From Thermoflexus hugenholtzii JAD2 (GTDB taxonomy: Bacteria; Chloroflexota; Anaerolineae; J036; Brachytrichaceae), in NCBI GenBank assembly GCA_945877855.1, contig CAMDWA010000027.1:1-37015 (forward strand): a stretch of DNA of 37,015 nucleotides, given 5' to 3'. The position numbers and the translations under genes were made by a program. This document shows positions 23,704 through 31,389 of the stretch, piece by piece. The first letter of the stretch is position 1, and every line of letters starts with the position of its first letter. The notes beneath the pieces were generated by a model that saw nothing but the letters and a program-made list of their open reading frames with translations, did not search any database and was not told the DNA's origin.

Positions 23704-24840
23704 CTATACTTTAAGCGATGGGGGTGATAGTGGTATGAGTTCTGAGTTAGGAAGGTGCATACGGGCGGCCCCAATACACGTATCGGCCATGCCATAATAC
23801 ACATCTAGGTCAAAGCTGCCATCGGCCTGCTTCCTTAAATCCACCCCAGTCGGGAAAACAACATTAGGAACCAAGCCTTCGCGTTCTTCTTTTACCGTTG
23901 CCGATAAAATTGGGTTAACCGAGCGGTAGCAGATTTTTCTAGGGTCATTTACATCTAAAATCATTAACCCAGCGGCATAATGCACTTGTGATTGGTGAAG
24001 CTCGTTGTGTTGCATATGCCCAGATACGCCATGATAGAGCGTCAGCCAGCCATAGGGCGTTAAGATGGGCGGTGCGCCGCCCCCAATTTTGAGATGTTCC
24101 CACGCTTCACAAGGTGACGCTAAGATACAGTGGTCACGCCACACTAACAAGGCACTTGGGTTGTGTTGGGCTGGCTCAATTGAACAATATGAGATCCACA
24201 TACTGGCGCGGGTCTCTGTAATGCCATGCGGCAAAATTTGCATCTGATGCCCACGCCCCTGCATATTGGATGGGCGGTGAATCATTGCCAAAGCTGGCTT
24301 GCCGTGCGGGTCTAAGACTGGTTTCGGAAAGAGATACGCATCTTTATTGTCATATAAATCAAAATCGACCCGATATTTTGGCATAAAACTAAACTTAACA
24401 GGGCCAACCCGTTGCCATGTGAATAGGTCTTTTGAGATCGCCAAGGCCACACGCGGGCCAACTGGCCCATAGGCGGTATAAGTCATCACATAGCAGCCTA
24501 ATGGCTCGACAAAGGTTATACGTGGGTCTTCACATCCGGCGGTATGTTCATTTTGCTCATAAGGTTCGGTTGGCTCAAGCGCATAGCCCATGCGTTGTAC
24601 CGCAATCGGGTCGCCATCTGAATCAAATATCACTTCACCAATGCCAATGCGTGAATAATTACCTTTTGCGACAATTCTGGCAAATAAATAGAGCTTGCCA
24701 TCGGGGCCACGCGCCGTGGCTGGGTTAAGCACCCCCATCGCTTCGTCGGGGTTTTTATCATCGCTGCACATCACCACCCCCATTCGCTTAAGTTCAAAAA
24801 GGGGCGTTGTTGGCGGCGCTTCGGTCTGAAATATATTCAT
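23704..24840 (-). CDS. GH130-family glycoside phosphorylase/hydrolase-like protein
   Basis: The 378-residue protein looks like a five-bladed propeller. It has N-P-A-T-A-R-G-P-D-G-K-L-Y-L-F-A-R near residue 40, NEHTAGCEDPRITFVEPLG (the E-D-P-R motif with the general-acid region) near 100, TYTAYGPVGPRVALAIS, and YHGVSGHM later. GH130 enzymes phosphorolyse beta-mannosides such as Man-GlcNAc or mannobiose; the specific substrate is not readable. The ATG has no strong ribosome-binding site. It heads the run leading to the kinase. GT4 and the glycosidase-like gene lie 9 kb downstream on the same strand. Confidence 0.88.
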   Translation of the reverse strand: MNIFQTEAPPTTPLFELKRMGVVMCSDDKNPDEAMGVLNPATARGPDGKLYLFARIVAKGNYSRIGIGEVIFDSDGDPIAVQRMGYALEPTEPYEQNEHTAGCEDPRITFVEPLGCYVMTYTAYGPVGPRVALAISKDLFTWQRVGPVKFSFMPKYRVDFDLYDNKDAYLFPKPVLDPHGKPALAMIHRPSNMQGRGHQMQILPHGITETRASMWISYCSIEPAQHNPSALLVWRDHCILASPCEAWEHLKIGGGAPPILTPYGWLTLYHGVSGHMQHNELHQSQVHYAAGLMILDVNDPRKICYRSVNPILSATVKEEREGLVPNVVFPTGVDLRKQADGSFDLDVYYGMADTCIGAARMHLPNSELIPLSPPSLKV

Positions 24841-24950
24841 AATCGTTGCATAATAGTGTGTGTTGCTGAGTAAGTGTTTTTATCTGGGGGTGGGTAGCGA
24901 TGCTATAAACAAATTTGCGCTATTGTGAAATCGGCATTTCATCACTTTAG

Positions 24951-24987
24951 GTGATCATATATCAATCTATAATTGATATATGATCAC
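24951..24987 (+). promoter_or_regulatory. Inverted repeat overlapping the M24 peptidase start codon
   Basis: GTGATCATATATCAAT (24951-24966) and its exact complement (24972-24987) enclose the loop CTATA. The ATG at 24980 is inside the right arm. In RNA the stem would hide the start codon; in DNA it could be a dimeric repressor site. There is no separate Shine-Dalgarno sequence, and the transcript may begin inside the repeat. Confidence 0.7.
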
Positions 24988-26101
24988 ACGTGAAATCGCC
25001 CTTGCACGGGCGCAACAGATTATCGCCAGCCAAAAACTTGATGCGTTGGTCGTGGCTTCGCCTTGGAATGTGCGTTATTTGGCAGGCACTTACTTCCTCA
25101 CCCAAAAAGTCATTCCAGACCGATTAGCACTGGTGGTGGTAACGCCCAATGCCGAGCCGAGCTTCATTTATTGCAGCATCGAAGATGCCAGCGCCCAAGA
25201 TGAAAGCTGGCTTGATGATTTGCGCGGGTATACCGAATTTGTCGATCGCCCGATGCATGTATTGGCCGATCAGTTACGCGTACGTGGCATCGCTACTGGG
25301 CGCATTGGTATCGAAACCGATTATTTGGTCAGCACCCATTCGGCAGAATTGCGGGCCGAATTGCCGCAGGCCGATTTTGTGGCAGCCCAAGGCTGGGTCG
25401 ATAAGGCCCGTATGATCAAAACCCCCGAAGAAATTGCATGGCTGGGCAAAACCACCTTGGCGACCGATGCTGCCATTCGCGCCGCCTTTGCCGCCACCCA
25501 AATTGGCGAGCCGCAATTTAATGTGGGTGATCGCATGGTGGCCCATGCCCGGCGCAGTGGGGCCGATGGCTTGCAGCATTTGGTTTTGGCAACCGGCGAT
25601 ACCGCTTTTAAAGTTCATGCTGTGCCCGACATCACCCCATTAAAAGCCGGTGTGCCGCTGCGGGTTGATTTTGGTATGACTTGGCACGGCTATCTGAGTG
25701 ACATCGCCCGCACTGCATTTTTAGCCCCCCTGCAACCACGTCAAGCTGATACGTATCGGCGGTTAGAGGCGGTGCAACAAACTGTGATTGCATCACTGCG
25801 GGCTGGTACCCGGGCGTGTGATGCCTATGCTTTGTGTGCCAAAGCCTACGCCCGCCAAGGTTTGCCCTTCGGTATGCCCCATATTGGGCATAGCATCGGT
25901 TTGGTGTTGCACGAAAAACCCATGTTGCACCCGCGTGATGAGACTGTGTTGATGCCGGGCATGGTATTTATGGTCGAACCGGCGGTGGTGGCGCATGATG
26001 GCGTGTATCACACCGAAGATATGGTCGAGATCACGGAGGGTGATCCACGTGTATTGTCACGCTCGGCAGATTGGGCCGAACCGATGGAGATTGGCGGCTA
26101 A
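24980..26101 (+). CDS. M24-family Xaa-Pro peptidase
   Basis: The 373-residue protein has an N-terminal creatinase-like domain (about 1-130: ALVVASPWNVRYLAGTYF) and a pita-bread catalytic domain. Metal-ligand positions are visible: VDFGMTWHGYLSDIART (two Asp, about 229 and 240), HIGHSIGLVLHEKP (His about 304), GMVFMVEPAVV (Glu about 336) and TEDMVEIT (Glu about 352). It removes N-terminal residues before proline or hydrolyses X-Pro dipeptides in the cytosol. Length and order match prolidases. An inverted repeat overlaps the start. The pentapeptide-repeat gene begins 8 bp downstream. Confidence 0.93.
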   Translation: MITREIALARAQQIIASQKLDALVVASPWNVRYLAGTYFLTQKVIPDRLALVVVTPNAEPSFIYCSIEDASAQDESWLDDLRGYTEFVDRPMHVLADQLRVRGIATGRIGIETDYLVSTHSAELRAELPQADFVAAQGWVDKARMIKTPEEIAWLGKTTLATDAAIRAAFAATQIGEPQFNVGDRMVAHARRSGADGLQHLVLATGDTAFKVHAVPDITPLKAGVPLRVDFGMTWHGYLSDIARTAFLAPLQPRQADTYRRLEAVQQTVIASLRAGTRACDAYALCAKAYARQGLPFGMPHIGHSIGLVLHEKPMLHPRDETVLMPGMVFMVEPAVVAHDGVYHTEDMVEITEGDPRVLSRSADWAEPMEIGG

Positions 26102-26108
26102 GGCATGT

Positions 26109-26402
26109 ATGTCAAATAAATATCCCAAAAAAATATCAATGAGCGGTTTGGCTGTGGGGGGCGAGGCGATTGGCGCACAAGCCACTGGCACCCAAGCCAT
26201 CGGTTTGCATGTTATTGTGGGGCAAGCGCTTGGCGCACTTGCAGTTGGGGCGCTGGCGTTTGGCGCATTGGCGATCGGGGCGCTGGCAATTGGGCGTTTA
26301 TCGGTGCGGCGAATGCGGGTCGATAAATTGTCAATCGGCGAGCTTGAAGTTGATGTGTTGCGTGTGCGCAAGTTGGACGTGCTGCAAAAAGCTGAATTGT
26401 AG
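26109..26402 (+). CDS. Pentapeptide-repeat protein of the A-x-G-A-L type
   Basis: The 97-residue protein begins MSNKYPKKISMSGL and then has about 15 consecutive units of five residues, starting AVGGE, AIGAQ, ATGTQ and AIGLH. The core is ALGAL, AVGAL, AFGAL, AIGAL, AIGRL. Later units become charged: SVRRM, RVDKL, SIGEL, EVDVL, RVRKL, DVLQK. The period is exact. It implies a right-handed beta-helix; the hydrophobic first half may insert in a membrane. It differs from the common A-D/N-L-x-x type. It is likely co-transcribed with the M24 gene. The function is unknown. Confidence 0.7.
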   Translation: MSNKYPKKISMSGLAVGGEAIGAQATGTQAIGLHVIVGQALGALAVGALAFGALAIGALAIGRLSVRRMRVDKLSIGELEVDVLRVRKLDVLQKAEL

Positions 26403-26428
26403 GGGCGGGTCACAGATCCACACTTGCC
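26402..26428. repeat. GGGCGGGTCACAGATCC repeat, copy 2
   Basis: It shares GGGCGGGTC and GATCC with the hairpin at 19652; the right arm has changed to CACACTTGCCC. It follows the stop of the pentapeptide-repeat gene. Confidence 0.5.
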
Positions 26429-26432
26429 CTAT

Positions 26433-26800
26433 TTAAGGCTTGTTTGATCCACATTCGTGCAAGGCGTGTTGTGATTGATAAGCCCGCCACACGTCACTGA
26501 TCCAATTCTGCACAGTGTCGGCTTTATGCTCAGGTGGCGCATCACGCACATTGGCTATCGTTAATTTGCCTAAAAAAGCGAGTGGGGTGGGCTTAACAAT
26601 GTCAACTTTGCCATTTAACCAAGTTTGAATGGCTTTGTATACTTTTTCGTCGCCGTTGTATTCGATACCACAACACAAACGTGTTAAATGCGCCGCATAT
26701 GATTTGGCCGATTTGCAATAAACCAGCCTTCGCGCCCTGCGATGTCGTTTGCGCCACAATCTGGGCAGTGGGGCAGAATAGATATGGTATTTGTTTGCAT
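26433..26800 (-). pseudogene. DUF5946-like protein, apparent frameshift
   Basis: The 5' frame (26800 to 26684) gives MQTNTISILPHCPDCGAND and then loses sense. The 3' frame (to 26433) gives S-Y-A-A-H-L-T-R-L-C-C-G, LGKLTIANVRDAPPEHKADTVQNWISDVWRAY and an H-A-L-H-E-C tail, a pattern like DUF5946 (zinc C-P-x-C-G, then H-L-x-V-x-C, then L-T-I-A-D-V...W-A). The two parts are in different frames, with the shift in the GC-rich stretch at about 26700-26760. Sequencing error or decay cannot be separated here. The family assignment is tentative. Confidence 0.5.
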
Positions 26801-26968
26801 GATTGCATTACCAATTTTATTTTTTAAACTGACCACTTAGCGGTTGATTTTAGACCGTATCCCAATTAATATAACTCTAGTGAATGTGTAAATGTGTAAT
26901 CGGTGCAGTGGTTTTGCAAAATTGCCGCACTATGTTTGGTGTGAACCTAAAACACCAAGGAGTATGCC

Positions 26969-28189
26969 ATGCGTGGTGTCACTATAATGAAGTTTGGGAT
27001 CGGAGTTGGGTTTGTTTTTGCGCTTAGCGCAGTTCACTCGGTGCGTCCGTTTTTGTCGCAGCAATCCGAGGCTTTTAAAAGCTATTTGCCGCATCTATTG
27101 AACAATCGCTTGATGCCATTGCCATTGCAATGGCGACTGGCATTTTTATCTATTTACCCAGCCGACGATCGTGATTCTGGGGGAGATGTTGCCGAAATTT
27201 ATCAGATGAATGGTGAAGGGGCTGGGCTTAAGGCATTGACGCATTTAAATAGCACGATCTTAGAATTTAAATGGTCACCCGATGGCAAAAAGATTGCCTA
27301 TTCACACCATGTGGCGATGGAGGGCGGCACCCAACTGGCTATTTCAGTATTAGATACGATAAGCGGTGTGAGCAAGACCATCATGTCAAACCGCGAATTT
27401 AGCGATCAGGTGATGTGGTCGCCCAAGGGCGATGCGGTGGCTTTTGTTCATCATCCATTTGGTTATCACGCCTCAGATAAAAGTGATGAACATATCATTA
27501 TGATTCATGATTTGGCGAGCGGGCAAACCCTTTCATTGACCAGCACCATTACATTGTTTCGCGGCAACTCACCGGGTAGTATTAGTTTTGTGCCCGATTA
27601 TTTAAGACCGGGTGAAACCATGTTTAGCTATGTTACCTATTCGTCTGAGAATAGCACGCAAATTGGGATGATCCGTAACGATGACACCCTATTTCAAAAT
27701 GGGATTGAGGGGTGGTTGCCAACCTGGTCCCCCACCTATGGCAAGATGGCCTATGTGCATACGCAGTGTACGCCACAATCTTGCGATCCGGTTTTAGGCA
27801 TCCTTACATTTTTAGACCCAAGTGCCCCTATTTCAATCCTGATCCCGTCAAATTTGATGCTATTTCCCATTTCAATTTTAAATGGCTATGAGATTCGACA
27901 ATTGGCGTGGTCTCCGACCGGTAGCGATTTGTTGATTGAAGTGTATCGTCACACTGATGTGATGATTTATCGGATAAAAACGGATGGCTCAGAGGCCAAG
28001 CCGCAATATGTTGCTTCTGGGCAAGAGCCGGTCTGGATGCCAGACTCGCAAGGGCTATTTTTTGCTGGGTTTTCTGCTGGGAACACCGCTAATCAAATCT
28101 ACGCCCAGCGTTTTATATCGGGTAGTTCCCCGATTCAACTGACGCATTTTACCAACCACTTGAATATTGGGCTGCAAGTTGCGCCCTAA
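26969..28189 (+). CDS. TolB-like (PD40) beta-propeller protein, exported or membrane-anchored
   Basis: The 406-residue protein has an N-terminal hydrophobic segment (IGVGFVFALSAVHSV), read as a signal or anchor. PD40 blades follow: ILEFKWSPDGKKIAYSH, SDQVMWSPKGDAVAFVH, EGWLPTWSPTYGKMAYVH, IRQLAWSPTGSDLLIEV and GQEPVWMPDSQGLFFAG. Each ends the W-S-P-x-G-x-x-[ILV]-[AL] strand. Such propellers bind proteins or ligands outside the cytoplasm. The ATG has AAGGAG with about 7-base spacing. It stands alone, with a 154-bp gap upstream (nothing found) and hairpins downstream. Confidence 0.83.
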   Translation: MRGVTIMKFGIGVGFVFALSAVHSVRPFLSQQSEAFKSYLPHLLNNRLMPLPLQWRLAFLSIYPADDRDSGGDVAEIYQMNGEGAGLKALTHLNSTILEFKWSPDGKKIAYSHHVAMEGGTQLAISVLDTISGVSKTIMSNREFSDQVMWSPKGDAVAFVHHPFGYHASDKSDEHIIMIHDLASGQTLSLTSTITLFRGNSPGSISFVPDYLRPGETMFSYVTYSSENSTQIGMIRNDDTLFQNGIEGWLPTWSPTYGKMAYVHTQCTPQSCDPVLGILTFLDPSAPISILIPSNLMLFPISILNGYEIRQLAWSPTGSDLLIEVYRHTDVMIYRIKTDGSEAKPQYVASGQEPVWMPDSQGLFFAGFSAGNTANQIYAQRFISGSSPIQLTHFTNHLNIGLQVAP

Positions 28190-28231
28190 GCAATACTGAA
28201 TAGCGCAGATGCCGAGTAGGTGAAAGGTTTG

Positions 28232-28289
28232 GCCGATTTTACGATCTATCCCCCAAAGTGTTGCTTTGGGGATAGATCATAAAATCGGC
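28232..28289. repeat. Hairpin with GCCGATTTTACGAT tip
   Basis: Arms 28232-28258 and 28264-28289 pair over 26 positions with one mismatch and one bulged C, around a 5-base loop. The outer part GCCGATTT matches the hairpins at 32398 and 16733; the inner stem (CTATCCCC-AAAG) is private. It follows the PD40 gene. Confidence 0.88.
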
Positions 28290-28313
28290 ACTTCATCTTT
28301 GGTACGAAACTCT

Positions 28314-28340
28314 CCCTCTGCCAACAAAGCTGGCAGAGGG
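28314..28340. repeat. CCCTCTGCCA hairpin
   Basis: A perfect 10-bp stem with a 7-base loop lies 24 bp after the previous hairpin. The remaining 190 bp up to the ba3 oxidase operon hold no gene; they should contain its promoter, which I could not place. Confidence 0.75.
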
Positions 28341-28528
28341 GGGAATGGGTTGGTACTACGCTATTTGGAATCGCCCCCAATTATTTAAAAGATACTAAGA
28401 ACTAGCCACTTGGCTAGGTGCTTCTACCCACCTGATTGTTTATCGTTTGCCCATTTCTTTGTAATCTGCTTCTCAGTCTGTAAATTTTTTGCAACAATCG
28501 TAAAAAAATAAGAAGGAGAACAATTCAA

Positions 28529-28711
28529 ATGGCAGAACCCAAAAACACAGTTACGGTTTCCGAAGAATGGGGCGAGCATGTCCTTGATTCTGGTGAGCAT
28601 TTTGCGCCACGTGGCACATTTGCGTTTCTCATGCTCATGTTTATCGGCTTTGCCCTGTATTGGGGTTATATGTGGTACCTCGCTGTTATTGTGCGTGGGG
28701 TGGGAGCATAA
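28529..28711 (+). CDS. cbaD: Cytochrome c oxidase subunit IIa (ba3 type)
   Basis: The 60-residue protein has a polar N-terminus and one helix (AFLMLMFIGFALYWGYMWYLAVIV) preceded by P-R-G-T-F and followed by R-G-V-G-A. That is the size and shape of subunit IIa of ba3 oxidases, which replaces the missing first helix of subunit II. Position directly before subunit II supports this. The ATG has GAAGGAGAA upstream. The subunit II ATG follows 3 bases after its stop. Confidence 0.78.
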   Translation: MAEPKNTVTVSEEWGEHVLDSGEHFAPRGTFAFLMLMFIGFALYWGYMWYLAVIVRGVGA

Positions 28712-28714
28712 AAC

Positions 28715-29209
28715 ATGACGCTAGATAAATACGAGAGAGTATGGTTGACCGCAGTTGGCGGTTTAATTGGTTCATTTATGGCCGCCCTTATGGTGGCTTA
28801 TTTGATTTTTGATATTCGCTTGCCAACGTTTGAGGCGCGGGTAGACCCAGCAAATTTGAGCAGCACCATGTTTGCCAATTTGGGTGTAAAAAAGCGTGCC
28901 GAAAATGCCTATGATGTGGTGATGTTGGCTAAGATGTGGGTGTTTGATGCAGGCAAAGACGGCGGCAGCGCTGGCGCCCCACCCGTCATTCGCATTCCCC
29001 GAGGCTCACGGGTGACTTTTTATGTCACCAGTTTAGATATAACGCATGGCGTTTATGTCGAAGATCATAGCATCAACCTTGAAATTGTGCCGGGCCAAAT
29101 CGCTCGCCAATCTATTCCATTTAACCGACCGGGCGAGTTCCGCATTATTTGCAACCAATATTGTGGCGCGGCGCATCAGGGTATGTATGGAACCATTGTT
29201 GTTGAATAG
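28715..29209 (+). CDS. cbaB: Cytochrome c oxidase subunit II (CuA, ba3 type)
   Basis: The 164-residue protein has one N-terminal helix (VGGLIGSFMAALMVAYLIF) and a periplasm-facing cupredoxin domain with all CuA ligands: His in DITHGVYV and C-N-Q-Y-C-G-A-A-H-Q-G-M (two Cys about 146 and 150, His, Met). It takes electrons from cytochrome c. The short size and single helix fit the ba3/B family. It is translated right after IIa. Confidence 0.94.
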   Translation: MTLDKYERVWLTAVGGLIGSFMAALMVAYLIFDIRLPTFEARVDPANLSSTMFANLGVKKRAENAYDVVMLAKMWVFDAGKDGGSAGAPPVIRIPRGSRVTFYVTSLDITHGVYVEDHSINLEIVPGQIARQSIPFNRPGEFRIICNQYCGAAHQGMYGTIVVE

Positions 29210-29257
29210 TTGCGATGATTGATCTGTCCTAGTTCAGTGATCGCTCTTCCAAAAAAA

Positions 29258-30976
29258 ATGCAACTTACTCAATCACAACCTAAACCTTTTCCAATAAATA
29301 CCACTAGCGTGACTATGCTAAAAAATGAGCGTTGGCTGGTGGGTTTACACATTCTCAGCGCATTTTTTGCGCTATTTTGGGGTGCGTTGATGGGACCATT
29401 CCAAACTTTTCATCGCTCGCCTGCTTTTGTGGCGGCATTCCCCAATTCCACCATCCCCATTTTTAGCTATTATTATCAAGCCTTAACCGCACATGGGGTG
29501 TTAAATGCCTTGTTTTTTACTACCATGTTCATCACCGGCATCAGCTACTATGTGGCTTGGCGCTCATTTGATCGCCCGTTGGTGGGTATTCCATTGGCTT
29601 GGGTCGCTTATGTGCTTGAACTTGTTGGCCTAATAGCGATCTTTGTGGTGCTGTTAAATGACCCACAACGTTCAGCCGTGCTCTTTACTTTCTATCCACC
29701 ACTCGTTGCACCGCCGCTGTTTTATATCGGGTTGGTGTTATTAGTCGTTGGCAGCTGGCTTGGCTTGTTGGTGGTCTTTCTAACTTATAGCGCTTGGCGC
29801 AAAGAGAACAAGACCGCTCGCATTCCGCTTGCGCCATTTGGCGTGATGGCAAACTACATCATGTATTTCTTGGCGAGCTTGGGCGTGGCAGTCGAAGTTT
29901 TGGTTTTGTTACTGCCCGCATCACTCGGCCTGATTCAAAACACTGACCCACAACTATCGCGTGCTTTGTTCTGGTTCTTTGGTCATCCGGTTGTTTACTT
30001 TTGGCTTATTCCGGCCTATGTGTCTTGGTATACCATGTTGCCAATGCAATCGGGGGCCAAGCGCGTGTTTAGCGAGCCATTGGCCAAAGTTGCTTTCTTG
30101 ATGTTGATGATTTTCTCGGTGCCCACTGGTATTCATCACATGTTTGCCGACCCCGGTATTAGCAGCACTTGGAAAGCCATTCACACTGTCTTCACCCTGA
30201 TGGTGGCTGTGCCTAGCTTTATGACTGCCTTTAACATTGGCGCAACGCTCGAAATTGCGGGCCGCAATCGTGGCGGCAAAGGCTTGTTTGGCTGGATGTT
30301 TACCCAAAAATGGAGCGACCCAGTCGTGGCGGCCCAATTGATGGGTATGTTGCAGTTTATTACTGGTGGCATCACGGGTCTTATTAATGCTTCAGCTCAA
30401 ATCAACACAGTGGTGCATAATACGTCGTGGGTTCCGGCGCACTTTCATCAAACTGTCGGTGGTGCTGTCGCGTTGACTTATATCGGCATCTTATATTGGA
30501 TCTTACCGATGATTCGTGGCCGTGCCTTGTATAGCAAGAAAATGGCCTTGGCCCAAGTGTATACATGGGGTTTTGGCATGACCATGTTTGGGCATACGTT
30601 GGGTGAAGCTGGTTTGGCCGGTGTGCCACGCCGCACCTTGTCGGGGTTATCGCCCTACTTGTCTGAAGCGGCTACCTATTGGCTGAATGCCAACGCCATA
30701 AGTGGTGTCATTTTGTTGGTTAGTGTGATTTTGTTGTATGCCAACATTGTGCTTACCTTGTTTGCGTCGAAGGAACCCGTGACTGAAGGCGGCTATACCG
30801 TGACCAAAGGCGACCCCACTACGCCCGCTATTCTTGAACGCTGGGGATTGTGGATTGGCGTTGCGGTCTTTCTTGCCTTTTTGGTTTGGACGATTCCGTT
30901 TATTGACGCGATTAACCTGACCGAAGGTTTCCAGATTTTACGTTATTCACCTGCTGGCCCTGCGCCACTGAAGTAA
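29258..30976 (+). CDS. cbaA: Cytochrome c oxidase subunit I (ba3/B family)
   Basis: The 572-residue protein has about 13 helices. Heme and CuB ligands are visible: His near 79 in ALTAHGVLNALFF, GHPVVYFWLIPAY near 242 (CuB His and the cross-linked Tyr), His-His near 293 in HHMFADPG, and HFHQTVGG near 395-397 (heme ligands). It reduces oxygen to water and pumps protons. I use ATG at 29258; a TTG-initiated frame begins 13 codons earlier and reads through a poor lead. It follows subunit II by 48 bp. Confidence 0.95.
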   Translation: MQLTQSQPKPFPINTTSVTMLKNERWLVGLHILSAFFALFWGALMGPFQTFHRSPAFVAAFPNSTIPIFSYYYQALTAHGVLNALFFTTMFITGISYYVAWRSFDRPLVGIPLAWVAYVLELVGLIAIFVVLLNDPQRSAVLFTFYPPLVAPPLFYIGLVLLVVGSWLGLLVVFLTYSAWRKENKTARIPLAPFGVMANYIMYFLASLGVAVEVLVLLLPASLGLIQNTDPQLSRALFWFFGHPVVYFWLIPAYVSWYTMLPMQSGAKRVFSEPLAKVAFLMLMIFSVPTGIHHMFADPGISSTWKAIHTVFTLMVAVPSFMTAFNIGATLEIAGRNRGGKGLFGWMFTQKWSDPVVAAQLMGMLQFITGGITGLINASAQINTVVHNTSWVPAHFHQTVGGAVALTYIGILYWILPMIRGRALYSKKMALAQVYTWGFGMTMFGHTLGEAGLAGVPRRTLSGLSPYLSEAATYWLNANAISGVILLVSVILLYANIVLTLFASKEPVTEGGYTVTKGDPTTPAILERWGLWIGVAVFLAFLVWTIPFIDAINLTEGFQILRYSPAGPAPLK

Positions 30977-30982
30977 CCCGTA

Positions 30983-31033
30983 AGTTACGATTGGGGATTT
31001 ACGATTAAAAATCGTAAATCCCCAATCGTAACT
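30983..31033. repeat. Perfect 24-bp-stem hairpin after subunit I
   Basis: Arms 30983-31006 and 31010-31033 are exact complements with a 3-A loop. The word TTACGATT occurs twice in each arm. It lies between subunit I and the next gene of the operon, so it may lower downstream expression. Confidence 0.9.
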
Positions 31034-31052
31034 ATTAAACTTCTTAATCCTT

Positions 31053-31334
31053 ATGTCAACTACTAAACCCGATACCTTTGTATGGACAATAGTGACAGCC
31101 TTGTTTATTGGTATGGGTATTACCTTTATCTTGTTTAGCCTGATTTATGCCCAAGATGTGGCTGAGGTGCTAAGCACCCCTGAACGATTGTGGAATGCAA
31201 TTTGTGGGTTGCCAATGGCGGTGAATGAACTGAACATGCCAATCTTGCGGGCATTAGGTGCTGCCGCCATTACATTGGGGATTGCGTTGCAGTGGATTAA
31301 GAATCGCATGTTAAGTCTTCGGTTAATTTCGTAG
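31053..31334 (+). CDS. Small membrane protein in the ba3 oxidase operon
   Basis: The 93-residue product (start MSTTKPDTFVWT) has a helix at about 11-30 (VTALFIGMGITFILFSLIYA) and another at about 68-82 (RALGAAAITLGIALQWI), with a polar loop between. No family is recognised. Its place between subunit I and the cytochrome c gene suggests an accessory of the oxidase. Confidence 0.6.
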   Translation: MSTTKPDTFVWTIVTALFIGMGITFILFSLIYAQDVAEVLSTPERLWNAICGLPMAVNELNMPILRALGAAAITLGIALQWIKNRMLSLRLIS

Positions 31335-31389
31335 CTTGGTGTGGTATTAACGTATTTTACGATTTAATACAACACCTTTTACATAAACA

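Noticed and set aside
24432-24728. Plus-strand frame antisense to GH130
   Set aside because: No family resemblance and fully inside the conserved propeller gene.
29954-30337. Minus-strand frame antisense to oxidase subunit I
   Set aside because: It is a shadow of the membrane-helix codons of subunit I.
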